Source: Rhodospirillaceae bacterium (GTDB lineage: Bacteria > Pseudomonadota > Alphaproteobacteria > UBA8366). From it: a stretch of DNA of 64,000 nt. The DNA is taken from contig PBOR01000016.1 in NCBI GenBank assembly GCA_002724395.1, forward strand, positions 32,608 to 96,607, given 5' to 3'. The notes beneath the pieces are model-generated. The model saw only the letters and a program-made list of their open reading frames with translations. It was not told the DNA's origin and ran no database searches. Within the stretch, counting starts at the first letter, position 1, and every line of letters begins with the position of its first letter. Shown here piece after piece: positions 8,467 to 16,062 of this stretch. Position numbers and translations under genes: made by a program.

Positions 8467-8488
8467 GTTGATTTTAAGTTGATTTTAA
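8467..8488 (-). repeat. Perfect 11-bp tandem repeat in the binding-protein leader
   Basis: GTTGATTTTAA occurs twice back to back (8467-8477 and 8478-8488), directly before the GGAG ribosome site (8461-8464) of the binding-protein gene at 8451. On the minus strand it reads TTAAAATCAAC twice. The position fits an operator or leader element, or slippage; no regulator can be assigned. Confidence 0.5.
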
Positions 8489-8641
8489 CCCAACTATGAT
8501 GGTTTCTACCTTCAACACTGCTAATGCCGTGCCAAAAATGGTGTGGCGCACAATAATTTATAAATCTTTGTTTTATATGGTATATTCGGCTTAGAGGCAT
8601 ATAGGCCAAACCAACCGGCTATCTATTCTGCCTACTTTTTA

Positions 8642-8655
8642 ATCTATTAATAGAT
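8642..8655. promoter_or_regulatory. 14-bp perfect palindrome, candidate operator
   Basis: ATCTATTAATAGAT is an exact palindrome in the 298-base gap between the TlpA gene and the binding-protein gene, about 190 bases before the binding-protein start. Dimeric regulators such as GntR or Crp/Fnr proteins, both encoded nearby, bind sites of this kind. It shares the ATTAAT centre with the two palindromes at 13118 and 13487. The rest of this gap is AT-rich with no gene that I can see. Confidence 0.4.
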
Positions 8656-8749
8656 ACTGTGCATTATTTAATCATTTTAAAAATGCGTTTTTAATACAGG
8701 GCTTACCCAATCATTCCGCCGATACCGGCGTCCAGTCAGGTGCCAGTTT

Positions 8750-9271
8750 TTATAGTGGTGCGTCCTGAATAGACAAAATTTGCTGAATCAGGAGATTTTT
8801 GGCCCAATTACGCTCACCTATAGCGCCGAAAAAAATTACCCCATCCTGATTCACCACATACGTGGTCGGCATAGCAGTTACTTGCCACCGTAGGCGACTT
8901 TCTGCGCTAGGATCAGTCAACACGGGAAACGTCAAACTCCGATTGGAAAGAAACCGACGAACATGTTCCCTACCCTCACCGACATTGATAGCCAGTATCA
9001 CAACCCCTTTCGGCCTTAGTTTTTCAAAAGCTTCTTGCAAAGCCTTCAGTTCACGTCGACAAGGTGGACACCATGTTGCCCAAAAATGGACTAAGACAAT
9101 GTTTCCCTTATAATCCTCTAATTTATGCATTTTCCCGGTAAGATCCGCGAGCCCCAACGCAGGCGCTATTGGCTTTTGCGGAAATTCAATTAGGCCAAGT
9201 GATGCGGAATGGGCTTTAGCAAAAACTCCAAGAGAGAACAAAGTTATATATAAAGCCGAGAGTTTCACCAC
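8750..9271 (-). CDS. TlpA/ResA-like membrane-anchored thioredoxin
   Basis: A 173-residue periplasmic thioredoxin-fold protein: an N-terminal signal or anchor (about 3-22), then the redox motif ATWCPPCRRE (Cys68, Cys71), then the cis-proline segment MPTTYVV. TlpA proteins keep periplasmic thiols reduced; in Bradyrhizobium TlpA reduces Sco and CuA-subunit cysteines so that copper can load. Finding it in the same strand run as Sco and PCuAC fits that role. Its start overlaps the GntR stop by 7 bases, so the two are co-transcribed. Confidence 0.9.
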   Translation of the reverse strand: MVKLSALYITLFSLGVFAKAHSASLGLIEFPQKPIAPALGLADLTGKMHKLEDYKGNIVLVHFWATWCPPCRRELKALQEAFEKLRPKGVVILAINVGEGREHVRRFLSNRSLTFPVLTDPSAESRLRWQVTAMPTTYVVNQDGVIFFGAIGERNWAKNLLIQQILSIQDAPL

Positions 9272-10023
9272 CTCGGCACCCGCACATGAAACTGGAAGGC
9301 ATCGCTACGGCCTTTTAATATTTCAAAGTCAACTGGGCTTCCCTGGGCATCCAAAGTCAGCCGTTCTATTTCGACTATAGCCCCACCTATTTCAATTCCG
9401 AGCCTTGCTGCCAACGCTTCATCTGATTTACCTATCTTGATGACTAGATCCGCTGTGCTAAGTTCTATTCCGAGGCGATCTTCAATCAACACAAATACGT
9501 CCTGACGCTCTAAGTCGTATTCACCCAAATAGCTGCCAATACCGACCGGAAAATAACTAGTATCGAAAGAGGCAGGTTGAGAGTTTATAAATCTCAATCG
9601 CTGTAAGCACGTAACGCGGTCATTTATTCCCACGTCAAGTGCATCCGCAACTTCCGGAGATGCAGGCACCTCCTCTAACGCAAATACCTTGGAGGTAACA
9701 ATCATTCCGGCCTGTGATAAGGACTCTCCCAGCCCAAGCAAACGACCTAAATTTTGCACCGCTGTGGGGGAGGATACAAAATGGCCTTTGCCTTTTTTAC
9801 TGTGAACTAAATTTTCCTCTTGCAGCTGCTGCAATGCATGACGCACCGTTACACGGCTAGCGTGATAATTCGCCATCAACCTCCTTTCCGAGGGCAGCCG
9901 TTGGTCCATAGAGTATTCGCCATTACCAATACGGTATTTAATATCATTATAGATAACGCGATAAAGTGGCCCAGTCGAATTTGGGGCGGCCGAGGCTGAT
10001 AATGGTTTCGTGGTTTGCGCCAC
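9265..10023 (-). CDS. GntR-family regulator (HutC/UTRA type)
   Basis: A 252-residue regulator with an N-terminal winged helix (RLPSERRLMANYHASRVTVR, about 43-62) and a C-terminal UTRA ligand domain (about 95-245; FINSQPASFDTSYFPV, DFEILKGRSDAFQF). Start is GTG at 10023, with GGAGA 8 bases upstream. UTRA domains bind small molecules, often substrates or products of the regulated pathway. It lies between the HEAT and TlpA genes, so it probably controls this cluster; the palindromes at 8642, 13118 and 13487 are candidate sites. Confidence 0.9.
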   Translation of the reverse strand: MAQTTKPLSASAAPNSTGPLYRVIYNDIKYRIGNGEYSMDQRLPSERRLMANYHASRVTVRHALQQLQEENLVHSKKGKGHFVSSPTAVQNLGRLLGLGESLSQAGMIVTSKVFALEEVPASPEVADALDVGINDRVTCLQRLRFINSQPASFDTSYFPVGIGSYLGEYDLERQDVFVLIEDRLGIELSTADLVIKIGKSDEALAARLGIEIGGAIVEIERLTLDAQGSPVDFEILKGRSDAFQFHVRVPRW

Positions 10024-10069
10024 GCCGGAATCTCCAGTGGTTTAGTGACCTAAAGCGAAACTCATTGCC

Positions 10070-11032
10070 TTAAGCGGCCTGAATTTGTCCAATAGCCCAG
10101 CGAATATTTTTCCGAACATCAGGGTCTGGATCATCTTCCACACTCTTTAGATATGGGAGCCCATCTGGGTGAGCGATCTCACCAAGCGCTGCAGCCGCCT
10201 CTTTGCGGAGGTTGCTTATATTATGTTGCAGCGACGGTGCTAAAGCAGAAACTGCGGATACGGACTTAAACTGGCCCAAGCTACGAGCTGCTTTTACACG
10301 AACTTGCCAAAAGCTATCCTCCATTGCCCCCATCAACGAAGTAGCCGCCGACACTGCTCCGACACGCCCCAGTGTTTCAGCAGCAATTTCGCGTACCGAC
10401 CACTCATCATCGCCTAACCCCTCAAGAAGCGCATCCACAACCAAATCTTCACCGCAAAACGCTATAGCGCCGAGGGCTGAACGACGCACCTTGGGATCTG
10501 GGTCGTGGGTCGCATGTATGAGTGCAGGCAAAGCATTAATATCTTTTAGGTAACCCAGCACTCCAACAGCTTCCATTCGAACACCTGGGTCAAGGTCGGC
10601 AAGCGCTTTGAGGGCGCTTCCAAGAACCGCTGGATTACGCAGCTCTTTCAGTGCATGCAAAACGGAGGCTCGCACAAATGCGTCTTTGTGCCCAACAACA
10701 TCAAGTAGCGGTACGGCACATTCCGGATTTTTAAATTCTGCCATACTGTATGCGGCCGCCTTTCTAACCGCCTCATCACTATCAGAAAGTACTTCGGCCA
10801 AGCTTGCCGCTGCCTCGGGCACATCGAAAGATTCTAACGAGCGAGCCGCTTCTAGTCGAACCTCCGCCGCATTATCTTTCAGACAATCAATCAGCGTATC
10901 AATTACCGTCGGCTCGGCGCTTTCAGCCAAATCAAGCACAGCAATCCGGCGCACCATGGCATCATCATCCTTAAGTCGCGCATGGATTTCCTCTAGGCCG
11001 TCCTCGTCTTCGAACACTTCAAACACTGGCAT
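10070..11032 (-). CDS. HEAT-repeat protein
   Basis: A 320-residue protein made almost wholly of roughly ten 31-residue HEAT/PBS-lyase-type repeats, each with the pattern DPDP.VR..A...LG (for example DAFVRASVLHALKELRNP and DDEWSVREIAAETLGRVG). No signal peptide, so probably cytoplasmic. These repeats usually form a protein-binding solenoid; the CpcE-like subgroup assists cofactor attachment. It starts 6 bases after the ferredoxin gene, so a role as scaffold or maturation factor for the flavoprotein-ferredoxin pair is reasonable but inferred. Confidence 0.85.
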   Translation of the reverse strand: MPVFEVFEDEDGLEEIHARLKDDDAMVRRIAVLDLAESAEPTVIDTLIDCLKDNAAEVRLEAARSLESFDVPEAAASLAEVLSDSDEAVRKAAAYSMAEFKNPECAVPLLDVVGHKDAFVRASVLHALKELRNPAVLGSALKALADLDPGVRMEAVGVLGYLKDINALPALIHATHDPDPKVRRSALGAIAFCGEDLVVDALLEGLGDDEWSVREIAAETLGRVGAVSAATSLMGAMEDSFWQVRVKAARSLGQFKSVSAVSALAPSLQHNISNLRKEAAAALGEIAHPDGLPYLKSVEDDPDPDVRKNIRWAIGQIQAA

Positions 11033-11038
11033 AACGCA

Positions 11039-11272
11039 TCACCGCAATAAATAAGGAATGCTTACGTTTACTGCGCCCGTCGGGCAGTCCGCTTCGCATG
11101 GCATGCAGTACCAACACTCATCATATTTCATATATGCCTTCTTGGTTTCGTCGTGAATACGAAGAACATCAAGCGGACAAACGTCGACGCAGACCGTACA
11201 ACCCTTGTGGGCAATGCACTTTTCATCATCTACGGTTACAGGCACTGTGGTTGGGGAGTTAGCTAGTGGCAT
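11039..11272 (-). CDS. AprB-like ferredoxin, two [4Fe-4S] clusters
   Basis: A 77-residue ferredoxin with two cluster motifs: Cys19, 25, 28, 32 (CIAHKGCTVCVDVCP) and Cys53, 56, 59, 63 (CWYCMPCEADCP). The spacer KKAYMKYDECWYC and the wide first spacing C-X5-C resemble the beta subunit of adenylylsulfate reductase (AprB) rather than a generic bacterial ferredoxin. It follows the flavoprotein gene by 33 bases. It is the likely electron carrier to or from that subunit; the electron donor is unknown. Confidence 0.88.
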   Translation of the reverse strand: MPLANSPTTVPVTVDDEKCIAHKGCTVCVDVCPLDVLRIHDETKKAYMKYDECWYCMPCEADCPTGAVNVSIPYLLR

Positions 11273-11305
11273 TCTTATTTCTCCTATACCTTTGGAACGA
11301 CTCAG

Positions 11306-13042
11306 CTAAGCCTGGGCTTCGACGCGCTGCTTGTCGTAAAGATCTTTTTCGGAGTCATCGACCGGCACCAGATAAGGGTCTACATCGCGTTTTTTGATGT
11401 CCATTAACCCGTCCCGGTTTTTGAATAACTGGCTAAAGCAAAACCAATTCTCATTATCACGTTCTGGATAGTCAGTCCGGTTGTGATATAGACCCCAGCG
11501 ACTTTCAGTACGAAACAGCGAGGCAAAAGCCGCCATATCCGCACAGTCAATAATCGAATGGACTTCCATAGCTCGCATCAACTCATGGGAATTACGCGCC
11601 ACCATATGATTTAAATCTTCACGTACTTCAGCAAACCGTTCCTGAGCCAATTGCATTTTCTTAGTCACTTTCGGTGGCTGAAGATAATCATTAACTAGCC
11701 TCCGGATCTTATACTCAACCTGATTAGGAGGAATGCCGTCATCCAACTTAGTTGGCGCTAATACGCGTTCCTTCTCGAGAGCGACCTGATCTTCGTCAAT
11801 CTCGGCAAACTCCACTTCACCAGCATATTCCACGGCATCTTCTCCGGCAAAACGTCCGTTTGTGAATGCTCCCAACATATAGTTATGAGGCACATTGGCC
11901 ATGTCGCCGGCAGCATAGAGGCCATCCACCGTGGTCCGCGCATTTTCATCCACAAAAACACCTGAAGCGCTATGACCGGAACAAAATCCAATCTCTGAAA
12001 TATGCATTTCTATCATTTCTTGGCGATAATTGATGTTCCTGCCATGCTGAAACCGTCCACGCGTTGGCCGTTCGACGTTATGAAGCGTACTTTCGATTTC
12101 CTCGATGGTTTTGTCGTGGAGATGATCCAGCTTCAGGAATACGGGTCCTTTGCCACTTTGCAGTTCGTTGTAGAACTCCTGCATCATCTGTCCGCTCCAA
12201 TAGTCACACTCAATGAACCGCATACCCTCATTGTTAGCGGTGTATCCACCGAAGGGCCCAGCCACATAGGCGCAGGCGGGACCGTTATAATCTTTGATCA
12301 AAGGATTAATTTGATAACATTCTAGATTGGAAAGCTCGGCGCCTGCGTGGTAGGCCATCGCATACCCGTCACCGCTGTTCGCAGCATTTTCGTAAGTGCC
12401 AAAAAGATATCCCGATGTCGGGAGACCGAGACGTCCAGCAGCACCCATACAAAGGATTACCGATTTCGCCCTAACAACTAGAAATGTTGCATCGCGTGTG
12501 TTGACTGCAATTGCCCCAGCAATTCTGCCGTCTTTGGCTGTCAGAAGACGGGTCGCCATATATCGGTTAGTAATCAGCAACCTCGCGCGCCGAAGTTGGC
12601 GATAAAGCGCTTTTTTTACCGTATCTCCGTTTGGCATTGGCAATACATAAGTACCAAGGTGATGCACCTTTTTGACGTCATAATCGCCAGTTTCATCCTT
12701 CAAAAAACGAATCCCGAAAGAATCTAATTCCTGAATTATGTCGAAACAATTTTCTGCGTATTTATACACGGCCCCTTGATTGACAATGCCGTCATTCGCA
12801 ATTGTTATTTCTTTTGTATATTGCTCCGGTGTCGCGTGACCTGGGATTACGGTATTATTGAGGCCGTCCATACCCATCGAAATCGCACCACTACGTTTAA
12901 CATTAGCTTTTTCCAACAAAACTACCGTCGCGTCCGGGTTTTTTTTCTTAGCCTTGTAGGCCGCCATCGGGCCAGCCGTGCCGCCGCCAATGACAAGTAC
13001 ATCGCAGTCAAAGGTTTCCGTACCATTTGCGATTTCGTCCAT
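11306..13042 (-). CDS. AprA/fumarate-reductase-like FAD flavoprotein subunit
   Basis: A 578-residue flavoprotein of the succinate dehydrogenase / fumarate reductase / AprA superfamily. It has the dinucleotide motif LVIGGGTAGPMAA (about 16-28), VVLLEKANVKRSG, and the late FAD motif VDGLYAAGDMANVPH. With the adjacent AprB-like ferredoxin it forms an AprBA-like pair. I recall close relatives in rhizobia sitting with ferredoxin, HEAT and NitT-type transporter genes, but know of no assigned reaction. No ATP sulfurylase or dissimilatory sulfite genes occur here, so true APS reductase activity is doubtful. Start ATG has AAGGA upstream. Confidence 0.88.
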   Translation of the reverse strand: MDEIANGTETFDCDVLVIGGGTAGPMAAYKAKKKNPDATVVLLEKANVKRSGAISMGMDGLNNTVIPGHATPEQYTKEITIANDGIVNQGAVYKYAENCFDIIQELDSFGIRFLKDETGDYDVKKVHHLGTYVLPMPNGDTVKKALYRQLRRARLLITNRYMATRLLTAKDGRIAGAIAVNTRDATFLVVRAKSVILCMGAAGRLGLPTSGYLFGTYENAANSGDGYAMAYHAGAELSNLECYQINPLIKDYNGPACAYVAGPFGGYTANNEGMRFIECDYWSGQMMQEFYNELQSGKGPVFLKLDHLHDKTIEEIESTLHNVERPTRGRFQHGRNINYRQEMIEMHISEIGFCSGHSASGVFVDENARTTVDGLYAAGDMANVPHNYMLGAFTNGRFAGEDAVEYAGEVEFAEIDEDQVALEKERVLAPTKLDDGIPPNQVEYKIRRLVNDYLQPPKVTKKMQLAQERFAEVREDLNHMVARNSHELMRAMEVHSIIDCADMAAFASLFRTESRWGLYHNRTDYPERDNENWFCFSQLFKNRDGLMDIKKRDVDPYLVPVDDSEKDLYDKQRVEAQA

Positions 13043-13117
13043 TTTTTATCCTTTTTGGCTAATCGAGTTTTACGAATGCTTCGATAATATTATTGAGATT
13101 GATCATCATTCTGTTGA

Positions 13118-13129
13118 GCAATTAATTGC
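13118..13129. promoter_or_regulatory. 12-bp palindrome GCAATTAATTGC, copy 1
   Basis: This perfect palindrome overlaps the DUF971 stop codon and lies 75 bases before the start of the flavoprotein gene. An identical copy, including the following C, lies at 13487. Similar placement before two successive genes suggests operators for one dimeric regulator. Confidence 0.5.
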
Positions 13130-13421
13130 CAATTGCCGACTTTTCCCCAAGATCACGTAAGTATGCCCAAGGATAGATCCCCCGATCATGACCATCGGAA
13201 AAAACTAGATTCACAGCGTAACGCCCAATCGCGCGGATATCATTAATTGTCAATTCCGGCATTAGTATCGTATCGATTTCATCGAGGCGCGCGCGTTTCG
13301 CACTAGCAGAATTACAATGTTGACGAAGGTATGACGCGGAGATCGCTGTCGCTTTGCCATCGGGCCACCGCACGGTCAGACTTTTTTTATCTTTTGAGAG
13401 ATCGAGTTCAGTCGGCATCAT
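13122..13421 (-). CDS. DUF971-domain protein
   Basis: A 99-residue protein matching DUF971 (the gamma-butyrobetaine-hydroxylase N-terminal-like domain). Visible are LTVRWPDGKATAISASYLRQ (about 15-34) and IGRYAVNLVFSDGHDRGIYP (about 65-84). The usual CXXC after LR.HC is replaced by CNSASAKRA, so the zinc-binding pair of some members is missing. DUF971 occurs alone or fused to Mrp/ApbC Fe-S carriers and 2-oxoglutarate oxygenases. As first gene of the minus run, 80 bases before the flavoprotein, it may help cofactor loading; function is unproven. Confidence 0.85.
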   Translation of the reverse strand: MMPTELDLSKDKKSLTVRWPDGKATAISASYLRQHCNSASAKRARLDEIDTILMPELTINDIRAIGRYAVNLVFSDGHDRGIYPWAYLRDLGEKSAIGN

Positions 13422-13486
13422 GTGCAGTGCTCCGGATATCTAAAATCTAGATACGATGGGTCGCACAAATGGACAGGCATGGGTAA

Positions 13487-13498
13487 GCAATTAATTGC
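13487..13498. promoter_or_regulatory. 12-bp palindrome GCAATTAATTGC, copy 2
   Basis: Identical to the palindrome at 13118, here 65 bases before the DUF971 start. It is directly followed by a small hairpin, GCCG-AAA-CGGC. It probably marks the promoter region of the DUF971-flavoprotein-ferredoxin-HEAT genes. Confidence 0.5.
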
Positions 13499-13868
13499 CG
13501 AAACGGCATGCCGGAGAAATCTTCAATTATTATTTTCTCGAAAAATAAGTTTTGACCTATGACCGTCTATTTCCGAATTTTATTGCTCACAAATCAAAGC
13601 CGAATTCCCTATTTTAACGCTTTATCAGCAATGATATCAGCAAGCACTTATCTAAAGCGTCTAGCCTATGAGATGTTCCTGGCTTTGACGACACTTGCTT
13701 CAGCATCATCTCTTTTGCTGCGGGAATTCCTTTGACAGCATGCCCATCTTCGCGACTGGCGACCATTAGTGCGGCGACGTTTAGTTGCTCACCTTTTACA
13801 AGATAATGTTACCAGACAGAGACTTCCGATTAATTTCAAAGGTAAATATTTTTAAAAATTTGACTTGC
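13499..13868. other. Gene-free stretch between MaoC and DUF971 genes
   Basis: AT-rich DNA without a convincing gene. On the minus strand an open stretch at about 13620-13800 reads like coding sequence (KGEQLNVAALMVASREDGH) but has no start with a ribosome site and resembles no family I recognise. It must contain the promoter of the DUF971 operon. Confidence 0.4.
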
Positions 13869-14297
13869 CTATTTCGTCCGTGCAACCAAACCGCTGCACT
13901 GGCCAACCATTACCTTTTCACCCTTGTCGGTCTCCACCCATACCTCGCATTCAACACGGAGCTTTTCGTCTCCTTCAGGCACCTTACTTATAACGATGCC
14001 TTTCGCCGTCACCAAATCATCGACACCAGCTGACCGACGCGTCGTAACAGAGCCTTTACCACCCACAACCCACCCGTCATCAAAGCAGAGCATCATCATG
14101 CGCGGAATGACACCAAATATACGAGAACCCACCGCAATGGGTTTATTGAGACCTTCACGAGCAGCGGCGTCCGGGTCTGTATGGATGGTGTCTATTTTAC
14201 CGTCATCGGTTTTAACTTGATTCAGACCCACATCGAGTTTCCGTGAAATTGCCGGCAGCGTATAACCGATCGGTGTGTCTTCTGTAATAATAGCCAT
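13869..14297 (-). CDS. MaoC-like hot-dog (de)hydratase
   Basis: A 142-residue single hot-dog domain with the MaoC hydratase signature region: IHTDPDAAAREGLNKPIAVG (about 40-59) corresponds to the N.IH.D...A...G....IA.G motif holding the catalytic Asp/His. Such enzymes hydrate enoyl-CoA thioesters. It is the last gene of a four-gene minus operon (oxidoreductase, CoA-transferase, two hot-dog proteins), 9 bases after its partner. Two short hot-dog proteins in tandem suggest a heteromeric hydratase. Confidence 0.85.
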   Translation of the reverse strand: MAIITEDTPIGYTLPAISRKLDVGLNQVKTDDGKIDTIHTDPDAAAREGLNKPIAVGSRIFGVIPRMMMLCFDDGWVVGGKGSVTTRRSAGVDDLVTAKGIVISKVPEGDEKLRVECEVWVETDKGEKVMVGQCSGLVARTK

Positions 14298-14306
14298 TGG
14301 ATTCCT

Positions 14307-14819
14307 CTAAATCCTTTCTGGCTTTGGGCCGCCATCTACACCAACGCCTTCACGCGGGGCGTCGCGCTCGATGATATCCATGCACTGAACCCGAGACGCG
14401 GAAAACACCAACTCGCCGTCTTCATCATGAGCGAAAGTATCCCAGCGCATAAATTCTCGATTGCGCTTAACATATTTGTCGGAGATTTTACCCGAGATAG
14501 TGAGCGTCTGACCTGCCTTGATAGCTTTCAAATATTCAAAATCATGCTTGTAGCTGACACCACGAATATTATAAGTGCGGCCTAATAGCCAGCGCGGCGG
14601 ACGAGACTGTATTTGCGGCGGAGCTACCGCTCCACCCCATGGTGAATCACTGACAAACCACTCATGCCAATGCTCATCCAACAAACATTGCCGCTCAATA
14701 TCCGCCTCGGTGACCGTCCATTCAAAAGAGCCTAAATCTTTACCTACTTCAATTTCTTCGTAGGTAGTACGCTTGCCAGTAGCATCTTCCGCCATACGGA
14801 CTTTACTAGGTTTTGTCAT
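14307..14819 (-). CDS. FAS1/MaoC-N-type dehydratase domain protein
   Basis: A 170-residue hot-dog protein of the MaoC N-terminal (FAS1-type dehydratase) kind: TYEEIEVGKDLGSFEWTVTE near residue 19, a central PPQIQSRPPRWLLG, and DFEYLKAIKAGQTLTISGKI (about 93-112). Members usually pair with a second MaoC domain that carries the catalytic residues, and here that gene follows directly. It starts 11 bases after the CoA-transferase gene, so the product probably acts on a CoA thioester made by that enzyme. Confidence 0.82.
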   Translation of the reverse strand: MTKPSKVRMAEDATGKRTTYEEIEVGKDLGSFEWTVTEADIERQCLLDEHWHEWFVSDSPWGGAVAPPQIQSRPPRWLLGRTYNIRGVSYKHDFEYLKAIKAGQTLTISGKISDKYVKRNREFMRWDTFAHDEDGELVFSASRVQCMDIIERDAPREGVGVDGGPKPERI

Positions 14820-14830
14820 AGTGATCTCTT

Positions 14831-16030
14831 CTATCCGTTTTGTTTTTTCAGCATATCCTTGCTCTTCGTTTCATCCCATCCAAGCCAATCTTGCAATACA
14901 TTAGCGGTGTTTTCCCCCAACGTCGGTGGCCGCGTGACCGCTTCATTATAGGCAGGGTCCATTAACGGTACTCCGACCGTCCATACCTCACCGTCTAAAG
15001 GATGGTCTCGTGATGTCAACTGTGACCGATACCGTACCTGCTCGTGATCTAACGCCTCTTGATAGTCATGTACATGAATGCAGGTGGTATCTTCATCATC
15101 GAAACGTGGCATCCAGTCCGCCTGATCGCGCTCGGCAAATCGGGCCGCCACCATCGCATGAAGTTCTTGTCTGTGTTCCTGACGTTTCTGCATCGTGTCG
15201 TATTTCGGGTTCTCTGCCCATTCGGGAACTTCCAAAGCACGGCATAAAGCTTCCCAACGCTTGTTGTTGCTGCAGTGGAGGATAGTCGGTCTCTTATCTT
15301 TAGAGAGAAAAACTTCTGACGGAACGCGGAAAGGATTTTGATTGCCGACACGTTCAGTGACAATTCCAGCTTGCAAAGTTTCCGCCATTCGGCAACCCAA
15401 CACATAGAGCATGGCACCCTGCATACTCACATCCAGGTGTTCACCGACCCCACTCTCGCGCGCCTTCAGCAGGGCAGTTACCACCGCAAAAGCACCATAC
15501 ATGCCAGCCACCGTATCAGTAAGAGGATAGCCCGCCATCATAGGTGGACCGTCTTGCTCACCGGTCACACTCATCACACCGGAGACTGCTTGAATAATAG
15601 GATCGATAGCGGGCCGCTGAGCGTAGGGGCCGGTTTGCCCAAAACCAGAAATGGAGCAATAAATTAGCTTGAGGTTGACCTTTTTCATCGCCTCGTAGCC
15701 GAGGCCTATCCGGTCCGCTGTTCCGGGCTTAAAATTTTCTACTACCACATCCGCATTACGGATGAGATCGACGACAGCCGCATGATGATCCGGATTTTTA
15801 AGGTCCAACGCGACACTCCGCTTGGTATTGTTGACTGAATTAAAATAATCCGGATGTCCCTCCCGACCTTCATAGCCCGGTATATTGCGAAGTGAATCTC
15901 CCACATCAGGCCGCTCCACCTTCACTACGTCTGCGCCCATATGCGCTAACATCATTGTGCAAAAAGGCCCGGATATTACGTGAGTGAAATCAACAACGCG
16001 GACACCCGAAAGTGACAGATTATTATCCAT
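14831..16030 (-). CDS. CaiB/BaiF family III CoA-transferase
   Basis: A 399-residue class III CoA-transferase. It begins with the typical LSGVRVVDFTHVISGPFCTM, then VKVERPDVGD, ENFKPGTADRIGLGYE and SISGFGQTGPY. The catalytic aspartate that forms the acyl intermediate is Asp172 in YPLTDTVAG. The length is normal for the family. It activates a carboxylic acid by moving CoA from a donor such as succinyl-CoA. With the two hydratases downstream it makes an activation-hydration module; the acid is unknown. Confidence 0.93.
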   Translation of the reverse strand: MDNNLSLSGVRVVDFTHVISGPFCTMMLAHMGADVVKVERPDVGDSLRNIPGYEGREGHPDYFNSVNNTKRSVALDLKNPDHHAAVVDLIRNADVVVENFKPGTADRIGLGYEAMKKVNLKLIYCSISGFGQTGPYAQRPAIDPIIQAVSGVMSVTGEQDGPPMMAGYPLTDTVAGMYGAFAVVTALLKARESGVGEHLDVSMQGAMLYVLGCRMAETLQAGIVTERVGNQNPFRVPSEVFLSKDKRPTILHCSNNKRWEALCRALEVPEWAENPKYDTMQKRQEHRQELHAMVAARFAERDQADWMPRFDDEDTTCIHVHDYQEALDHEQVRYRSQLTSRDHPLDGEVWTVGVPLMDPAYNEAVTRPPTLGENTANVLQDWLGWDETKSKDMLKKQNG

Positions 16031-16062
16031 GACATCCTCCGGTCTTTAAATCGATCTTTTGC

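Noticed and set aside
10203-11054. Plus-strand frames inside the HEAT-repeat gene
   Set aside because: Ser/Arg/Thr-rich shadow frames produced by the repetitive minus-strand gene.
11306-13042. Flavoprotein as true succinate dehydrogenase or APS reductase
   Set aside because: No membrane anchor subunits, no larger iron-sulfur subunit and no sulfate-reduction genes in the window; kept as a related family only.
13620-13805. Minus-strand open stretch (KGEQLNVAALMVASREDGH) between MaoC and DUF971 genes
   Set aside because: No start with a ribosome site and no family recognised; a decayed gene is possible but unsupported.
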